34,540 nt of DNA from assembly GCA_001724265.1 (NCBI GenBank), contig MEDY01000337.1, positions 1 through 34,540 on the forward strand, in the 5' to 3' direction. Below the pieces are notes generated by a model. The model did not search any database. It saw only the letters and a list, made by a program, of their open reading frames with translations, and was not told where the DNA came from. The translations under genes were made by a program, and so were the position numbers. This document shows, piece after piece, positions 29,901 through 34,540 of this stretch. Position 1 is the first letter of the stretch. Every line of letters starts with the position of its first letter. The stretch is from Rhizaria sp. SCN 62-66. Its lineage: Eukaryota > Rhizaria, unplaced.

Positions 29901-31628
29901 GCCCACGGCCACTCCGTGCTGTCGGTCGGCGGCAGAGGCGGTGCTGCCGTGGCCGCGGCTGCGGTTCGGATTGTCGCGAGCCGCGGCGCGCTGCGGGCGC
30001 GGCTGCTGCGCGTGTTCCCCGCAAGCAGCTACGCGCCGCGCGTGGTGCGCGAGGTGATGCCACCCAACTACTGCCTCGCGCTGCCCCAATGCGCGCACGT
30101 GCTCGCGCCGCTCGCGCTCGACGCCGGCGCGGACGACGACGGCGAAGACAGCGACAACTGCAGCGGCAGCACCGCGGTGGTGTTGTTCAACAGTCCCGGC
30201 CCCAACAGCAGCGCAACCAAGGGCAAGGGCAGCAAGCGCAGCAGCGCGGTCATGCTCTCCAACGCCGCGACTGCTAGCGCGGTGAGCCGCAGCGTGCGGT
30301 GGGGCGCCCCGCCGCGCGCGCTGCTGCCGTCGGCCGCGGGCGCCGTGGCTCCTGCGTTCCACGCGCTCGTCGAGGCCGCGCTCACGCGCTCCGCCGCGAG
30401 CGCCCCCACGGGTTCCGCCACGGGCACCGGCGTCGCGAGCAGCGCGACCGGCATCGAGGGTTCTGCTCTGGCGCTGTTGTGGCAGCAGCAGGTGATCAAC
30501 GCCCGCCAGTCGACCCGCGCGATCGCCGCCACCGGCACCAGCGCCACCGCCCTCGCGCCCGCCTCGCTCTTCACTGGTGCTGGCTCGATCACGGGCGGCG
30601 CGAGCACTGGCGCTGGCACTGTGGGCGAGCGGGCGCACTGGGCTGCGCTCGCCAAGTTAAGCCGCCTCGCCGCCGCGACCCCCATGTCGGACGACGGCAC
30701 CGGGAGCGACAATAACGGCCCTGCTGCTGCTGCTGCTGACTCTGGTCTGTCTTCGGCGTCGAGCGCCGCCGTGGCCGCCGCGGACCTGACGCTCTTCACG
30801 CTGCAGCTCCAGCACAAGATGGCCCTTACAGGCTACCCCGTGCCCTCCGCCTCCGCTTCCGCCTCCGCCTCCGCCTACGCGGCTGCCGTTACGTCGACTG
30901 GCGACGTGCTGGCGGCCGGCGAGGACTCACCCGCACTGCCGCCGCTGGCGCTGGCCCGCAGCTGCTTGCTGGCGGCCCGCGCCGCCGCCGGCTTCGGCGA
31001 GCAGGGCTACGACGCGCTGCGCCTTGCCGTCTGGCGCGCGCTGCTCGCTGTCGCCGCGCACACCGCGCTCGCACTCGCGCTGGCTCCGAGCCCCGCTGCC
31101 AGTGCGGAGAGCGCGGCGGCCGCTGCGGCGGCGGCGTGCGAGGGCGCTGTCCGCGATGCAGTGTCGCTCGCGGTGGCCGCGGACGCGGCAGCGTGGCGCG
31201 CGCTGGCCGCAGACCGGCGCGGGAGCGCGCTGGGCGGCGGCTGGACCGTCGCCGAGGCCGCCGCGACCGCGGGCGTCACGGAGCTGTTTCTCTTCCAGCT
31301 CGCCGCCGCGCTCGCCGCGCTGGCCAAGGCCGCCGCCGCCGTTTCTGGCAACCACGGCGACGGTAGCCCCAGTCTGGGCGCCGCGTTCCCCTTCTCCTGC
31401 TACGACGGGCTCCGCACCGACTGCCTCGGCGCTGTCGCCGGCTCGGCCGCGGTGGCCGCGGTGGCGGGGGCGGTGCAGGCAGCCGTGGCCGCGCTCTCCC
31501 CGGGCAGCCCGGCAGCGGCGACGGAGCTGCCGACGGAAGTTAAGCCGCTGGCTAAGACCGTGTGGAGCGCGGGATGGGCCCACGTCAAGCCGCTCACCGA
31601 GGAGGAGGTTGACGATGCGCAAGAGTAA
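23966..31628 (+). CDS. NUP133: Nup133-type nucleoporin, four exons
   Basis: A Y-complex (Nup107-160) scaffold subunit of the nuclear pore. Exons 23966-24051, 24204-26355, 26539-26813 and 27008-31628 join in frame to 2377 codons plus stop. The N-terminal half fits the Nup133 beta-propeller: DGWCCLAFDSTLLVWHAA (from about 84) resembles the family's GWAWLV...LLIW strand, CYVHTDGLVQWWSLAQ (from 192) resembles SPEGTVRYWPS, and GIISSVFSWLS (about 317) resembles the short segment before the central propeller loop. The C-terminal half is helical: SEHGIALAALDAL (about 1248) resembles LLEHGEKLAAA, YGAPFARALVEAY (about 1727) resembles the YxxxFAxFLFxWY block, and ERAHWAALAKLSRLAA (about 2045) resembles the KKTLLSLSKLA block. 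Usual length is about 1150 residues; the excess is Ala, Ser, Asn, Asp and Gly tracts. A Nup155/Nup157 propeller was considered, but the EHGEKLAAA-like block favours Nup133. Confidence 0.78.
24052..24203 (+). other. NUP133 intron 1
   Basis: Donor GTACGCC after TCCAAGAA, acceptor ATTCTTCCCCCAG before GTCCAAG; 152 nt, AT-rich with pyrimidine-rich stretches. Joining AA to G restores a Lys codon and the frame TSKK-SKSRAPT. Exon 1 alone would read only nine codons into the intron before its stop. Confidence 0.85.
26356..26538 (+). other. NUP133 intron 2
   Basis: Donor GTATGTATA after CTCACACAG, acceptor TTCTTCCCCCTGTCCAG before GTCTACATC; 183 nt, AT-rich. Phase 0, giving MLTQ-VYITAPG, which continues the propeller-like beta sequence. 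Confidence 0.88.
26814..27007 (+). other. NUP133 intron 3
   Basis: Donor GTACGTGGG after GGGGAGCAG, acceptor CGATTCCCGCTCGCAG before CGACGCG; 194 nt, AT-rich. The split codon AG+C gives Ser, and the frame continues DALLSGSAAPQLLLVSDAG. Confidence 0.87.
28638..28670 (+). repeat. Asn-Ser (AAC then AGC) microsatellite in NUP133
   Basis: AAC repeats run directly into AGC repeats, coding NNNNSSSSSS in a loop of the helical domain. Another low-complexity block at 27660-27770 codes Lys-Gly-Ser repeats followed by an Asp/Asn run. Confidence 0.85.
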
Positions 31629-32085
31629 GCAAGCAAGCGAGGTCTTCAGGTGCAGTTACGTTGCATGCAGTTTAAATTGAAGTATGTTTAGTGAAGAAAA
31701 GAAGATGGTATTACAAGTATTTTATTCCTACTTACGAAAAACAGACGCTATTTTTGTATTCCCTTCGCCATATCAAATCAAATACACAATCAATGATTGA
31801 TACCCCGAAGTTCTCAGATGGACTTGCAATGTGAAATTTGACCGTATCCAAACGCACGGAATAGTGCGTCACCATCAATGTTGGCATTTAAGCTGAGATC
31901 GGTGATGGATAAAAACTGACTGTAATAATGAAGTATAATGAAATCATTTGGTTGACGAGCGAGATTAATAGTAGCATAAACAGAGGATACGGATGTGAGC
32001 GTCAGCGAGTGCGGCGCGCATTGCACTGACCGGTGGCTGACTGACCCACCCACTCACACACCGCGCGACGTGAGGCGTGTGGCGC
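31629..32085. other. Convergent intergenic gap (NUP133 / SED5 3' ends)
   Basis: This 457-bp AT-rich gap lies between two facing stop codons. TTTATT at 31721-31726 would be an AATAAA polyadenylation signal for the minus-strand SED5 gene, about 360 nt past its stop. No gene, RNA or repeat is recognised. Confidence 0.5.
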
Positions 32086-33564
32086 TCATGCAAGCACGGT
32101 CACAAACAGGATAGCGAACGCGATGACAACCGCGAAGACCTTGATGATGAGCCACTGGTTCGAAGAGAGCCCGTCGAGGTACTTAAGCAGCTCGTTATGT
32201 CCCTCCTCGACGTTGATCATGGTCTCGTCGACGTTCGAGTCGATGCGCATCGTCATCTCCTCCTGCATCAGCACCAGCATGTTGAGCCGCTTGTACATGC
32301 TCGCCACCTCCTCCGTCGTGCTCTGGATCGTCTTAAGCGCCGCCGCGCGCGAGGCCAGGTATTCGTTGCGCTGTCCAGCGCCGCGCTCCACCAGCGTCTG
32401 CGTCACGCCGCCGTGACCGTAGGTGCCGCCGCTGCCGCCGCGGGATCCCTCGTTCTCGCTCGCCGTCGTGTCGCCGCCGCCGTAGCCGCCGCTGCTGCTG
32501 CTCAGCAGCGCTGTGAAGGCCGGTAGCCCCACCCCGCGACCGCTCGTGCCGCTGCCCGCGGCGCCGGTGTGGCTCTGCTGTCCAGGGGCGCCGAGCAGCC
32601 GCGAGTGCACGCCGCGGCCGGCGGCAAGCCCGCCGCTCTCGGCGTCGCCGTCCTCCTCGTTGTACTCGGCGCCCGTCACCCCCACCCCCGCGCCGCCAGT
32701 GTCCGTGTCGGTCCCGTCCCCGGCTCCAGCGCCGAGAGAGTCGCCGCCAGCGGCCCCGCCGGCGGCCTGCTGGAGCCGCTGGCGCAGCTTGCCGAAGTGC
32801 GAGAGCCCGCGGTGGCGGAGCTCCTCGGCGCCGCCGCCGCCACCGGGGCCCGCGTGCTCGAAGGCGCCGCGCCGGTCGCTCTGATCGCGGAGGTGCTGCG
32901 AGCGCTGTATCAACAGGTCGCCGAACGCCTTGGACTGGTCCGCGAGCCGCACCTTGAGATCGTTGACAATCTGCTGCGAGTTCTTGACCGCCTGCTGCTG
33001 CCGGGAGCCCCCGCCCGCGGCCGCGGCGGCCAGAGAGGCGCCGAGGGAGTCGATCGAGCGGCTGGTGCTGAGGAGATCCTGCTTGATGTCGACGGTGAGG
33101 CGCGAGATCTCGGCCGACGCGTCCGAGAAGGGCGCGCGCGAGCGTACCAGCGCCGTGAGGCGCTCGATGCGCTCCGTGGCCAGCACCATTCCCGTCGCGA
33201 TCGCGCGCGCTGCGCGATTGAAGGCGCGCGCGCGCTCCACGGCCGGGTCCGCGTTGTCGGCGGCGGCGGCGGCGGCGCGGGGCGAGAGGCCGCCGAACGC
33301 GGACGAGTCCGAGGACGGGAGGGAAGAAGTCAGCGCGAGGGTCGCCGGGGCGGGGCCAAAGCTGTAGGGGTTCGCGCCGGGCTGCTGGGCCGACGGCGGC
33401 AGCATGTGGTTGTAGGCCAGCGACGGCTGCGGCTGCTGCTGCGCGTGCTGCTGCGCGGCGCTGTTGGTGCCGGCGTGCTCGCGGGCGTAAGCCAGCGCCA
33501 GTTGGTGAAAGTCCGCGGTGCGGTCGCGGGAGTTCTTGCCCGGGGCAGGGCCGAGCATCAACAT
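32086..33564 (-). CDS. SED5: Syntaxin-5/Sed5 Qa-SNARE
   Basis: A Qa-SNARE of ER-Golgi and intra-Golgi fusion; 492 residues from the ATG at 33564. The N-terminal NSRDRTADFHQ (11-21) is the family's DRTxEF signature, which in known Sed5 proteins binds the SM protein Sly1. Residues about 105-235 match the Habc bundle, with an IKQDLLS helix and a closing RDQSDRRGAFEHA like the family's QRSRREQFS. The SNARE motif (about 390-466) contains IQSTTEEVASMYKRLNMLV, the zero-layer Gln (Q434, in LMQEEM) and RIDSNVDETMINVEEGHNELLKYL in two adjoining blocks. The C-terminal anchor is SSNQWLIIKVFAVVIAF... followed by a few lumenal residues. A Gly/Ser-rich linker of about 150 residues separates Habc from SNARE, making it longer than usual. 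An in-frame start at 33756 adds a hydrophobic, AT-rich-coded N-terminus that is unlikely. Confidence 0.93.
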   Translation of the reverse strand: MLMLGPAPGKNSRDRTADFHQLALAYAREHAGTNSAAQQHAQQQPQPSLAYNHMLPPSAQQPGANPYSFGPAPATLALTSSLPSSDSSAFGGLSPRAAAAAADNADPAVERARAFNRAARAIATGMVLATERIERLTALVRSRAPFSDASAEISRLTVDIKQDLLSTSRSIDSLGASLAAAAAGGGSRQQQAVKNSQQIVNDLKVRLADQSKAFGDLLIQRSQHLRDQSDRRGAFEHAGPGGGGGAEELRHRGLSHFGKLRQRLQQAAGGAAGGDSLGAGAGDGTDTDTGGAGVGVTGAEYNEEDGDAESGGLAAGRGVHSRLLGAPGQQSHTGAAGSGTSGRGVGLPAFTALLSSSSGGYGGGDTTASENEGSRGGSGGTYGHGGVTQTLVERGAGQRNEYLASRAAALKTIQSTTEEVASMYKRLNMLVLMQEEMTMRIDSNVDETMINVEEGHNELLKYLDGLSSNQWLIIKVFAVVIAFAILFVTVLA

Positions 33565-34276
33565 TGCGGGCGGTAGGGCGCAGGTGCCAGTCGCGAGCTT
33601 GGGTGACACAGCAACGGGGGCTGGGAGGGAGATGGAAAGGGGAGACGAAGACTCTGACGTCGGCAGGATAGAACGAGGCGAGGATTCAGTTTGTGAGAAA
33701 ATAGGTAAAAACGAGAATGAAATAAATACACATGTCGTGCATAAGCAATAAAACATTACACGATTATGTCTGTGAGAGGCAAGATGCGCATCGCTAAATT
33801 GCCCCGAGTCAGATCTTGTTCGCCCCCGCAGCCAGCCACGAAAATCCTTTGCATCGTCATCAATTCACATTACTTCCCACGTCATTCGGAACAACAGTGC
33901 CAATTCAGCATACAGATTTGCAGACATATAATGTAAGATGAATACACTCTTATAATTTGCTTTGTATTTCTCAGGCGACCCATTATGTCGCCATAATCTT
34001 CAGTATCATTCGTCAAGCCTCTCGCCGAATATTTCCACCATCACGTTTTCCACCATCATCAACCACCTACCAGGCCAAAACACAGCAACACACCATGATA
34101 AGCGCACAGACAGACAGAGAGACGATGAGCCAACAGTGACCATTAATCCCTCGCGCAACTGCCTTAAACGCCAACCGCAGCACACTGCTCATCAAACCCA
34201 TGCTCATCAAACCCAAACCTCACACAAATCTACACCCTCACAAACCCATCACCAAGCAAGACACTGTTTCGTTGAC
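33565..34276. promoter_or_regulatory. Upstream region of SED5
   Basis: This 712-bp, mostly AT-rich interval lies between the SED5 start and the last coding base of the next minus-strand gene. It should contain the SED5 promoter and 5' UTR. The pyrimidine-rich minus-strand stretch ending CTCCCTCCCAG just before the ATG could be a 5' UTR splice acceptor. A plus-strand reading frame at 33957-34139 looks like chance. Confidence 0.4.
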
Positions 34277-34540
34277 TTACTTGTTGTTGCCGTTCTGGCA
34301 GTAGGGCACGAAGGTGGAGAAGGTGGCGAGCAGCCCGTAGTGGCTCGAGGGGTGGATGACGTTGCCCATGACGGCGTTGGCGGAGCGCGGGCGGAAGGGG
34401 ATCATGCGGTCCTCCTCGTCGCCCTTCTTCGGCGGCTCCACGCACAGGTAGTCGGGCCCCGGGCAGCCCACGAGGACGATCTCGCGCGGCTTCATCACCG
34501 TCGAGCGGAAGAAGATGCGGTCCACGCGCGTCGGCTGCGA
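34277..34540 (-). CDS. Partial unidentified protein (5' part outside window)
   Basis: A GC-rich open frame enters from the right edge on the minus strand and reads about 87 residues, including VMKPREIVLVGCPGPDY, CVEPPKKGDEEDRMIPF and NAVMGNVIHPSSHYGLLA, ending FVPYCQNGNNK. The composition and lack of low complexity argue for a real conserved protein, but I do not recognise the family. The last bases are AACAACAAGTAAGTCAAC. TAA is in frame and could be the true stop, but AAGTAAGT is also a strong splice donor (exon end at 34281), in which case more exons should follow to the left. I found no convincing downstream exon. Confidence 0.6.
   Translation of the reverse strand, partial: SQPTRVDRIFFRSTVMKPREIVLVGCPGPDYLCVEPPKKGDEEDRMIPFRPRSANAVMGNVIHPSSHYGLLATFSTFVPYCQNGNNK

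Noticed and set aside
33565-33756. Extended SED5 N-terminus from an in-frame start at 33756
   Set aside because: The added residues are hydrophobic and AT-rich-coded, unlike the exon, and Sed5 proteins place the DRTxEF motif close to the start, as the ATG at 33564 does.
33957-34139. Small plus-strand frame of 60 residues upstream of SED5
   Set aside because: AT-rich intergenic composition and no recognisable motif.
1-34540. CRISPR array, tRNA, rRNA, transposon or viral genes
   Set aside because: No spaced direct repeats, cloverleaf-like sequence, transposase, reverse transcriptase or capsid motifs were seen; the repeats present are coding microsatellites.

Overview
This is nuclear DNA from a eukaryote, probably a unicellular protist or alga; I cannot name the species. 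Coding exons are very GC-rich and carry large Ala, Ser, Asn, Gln, Asp and His-Gly tracts. Introns and intergenic gaps are clearly AT-richer, and GT-AG introns of about 105-194 nt can be placed by reading frame. There is no sign of bacterial, viral or transposon genes, rRNA, tRNA or CRISPR.

Layout, left to right: (1) a giant unrecognised protein gene on the minus strand (1-10842, start at 10842, C-terminal end outside the window), with one placed intron, a very long Ala/Glu/Arg coiled coil and one apparent frameshift near 1940; (2) a divergent intergenic region (10843-11633); (3) a gamma-tubulin complex protein 4 (GCP4) homologue on the plus strand (11634-17921), about three times the usual size, with a possible lectin-like insertion; (4) a convergent gap; (5) a PIG-B/GPI10 GPI mannosyltransferase on the minus strand (18309-23219) with two large insertions and a predicted 9-nt first exon; (6) a divergent gap; (7) a four-exon Nup133 nucleoporin gene on the plus strand (23966-31628); (8) a convergent gap; (9) a syntaxin-5/Sed5 Qa-SNARE on the minus strand (32086-33564); (10) the end, or an internal exon, of an unidentified minus-strand gene (34277-34540).

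The recognised genes are housekeeping functions: microtubule nucleation, GPI anchor synthesis in the ER, the nuclear pore Y-complex and ER-Golgi fusion. They do not form a pathway or operon. The first five genes alternate strands, giving two divergent promoter regions and two convergent 3' regions. All assignments come from remembered family motifs read against the translated sequence, without database searches. The most distinctive material is the giant coiled-coil protein, the expansion of conserved proteins by low-complexity inserts, the possible lectin-like fold inside GCP4, and recurrent splice-donor-like words (GTAAGTACC and its complement) inside otherwise GC-rich exons.
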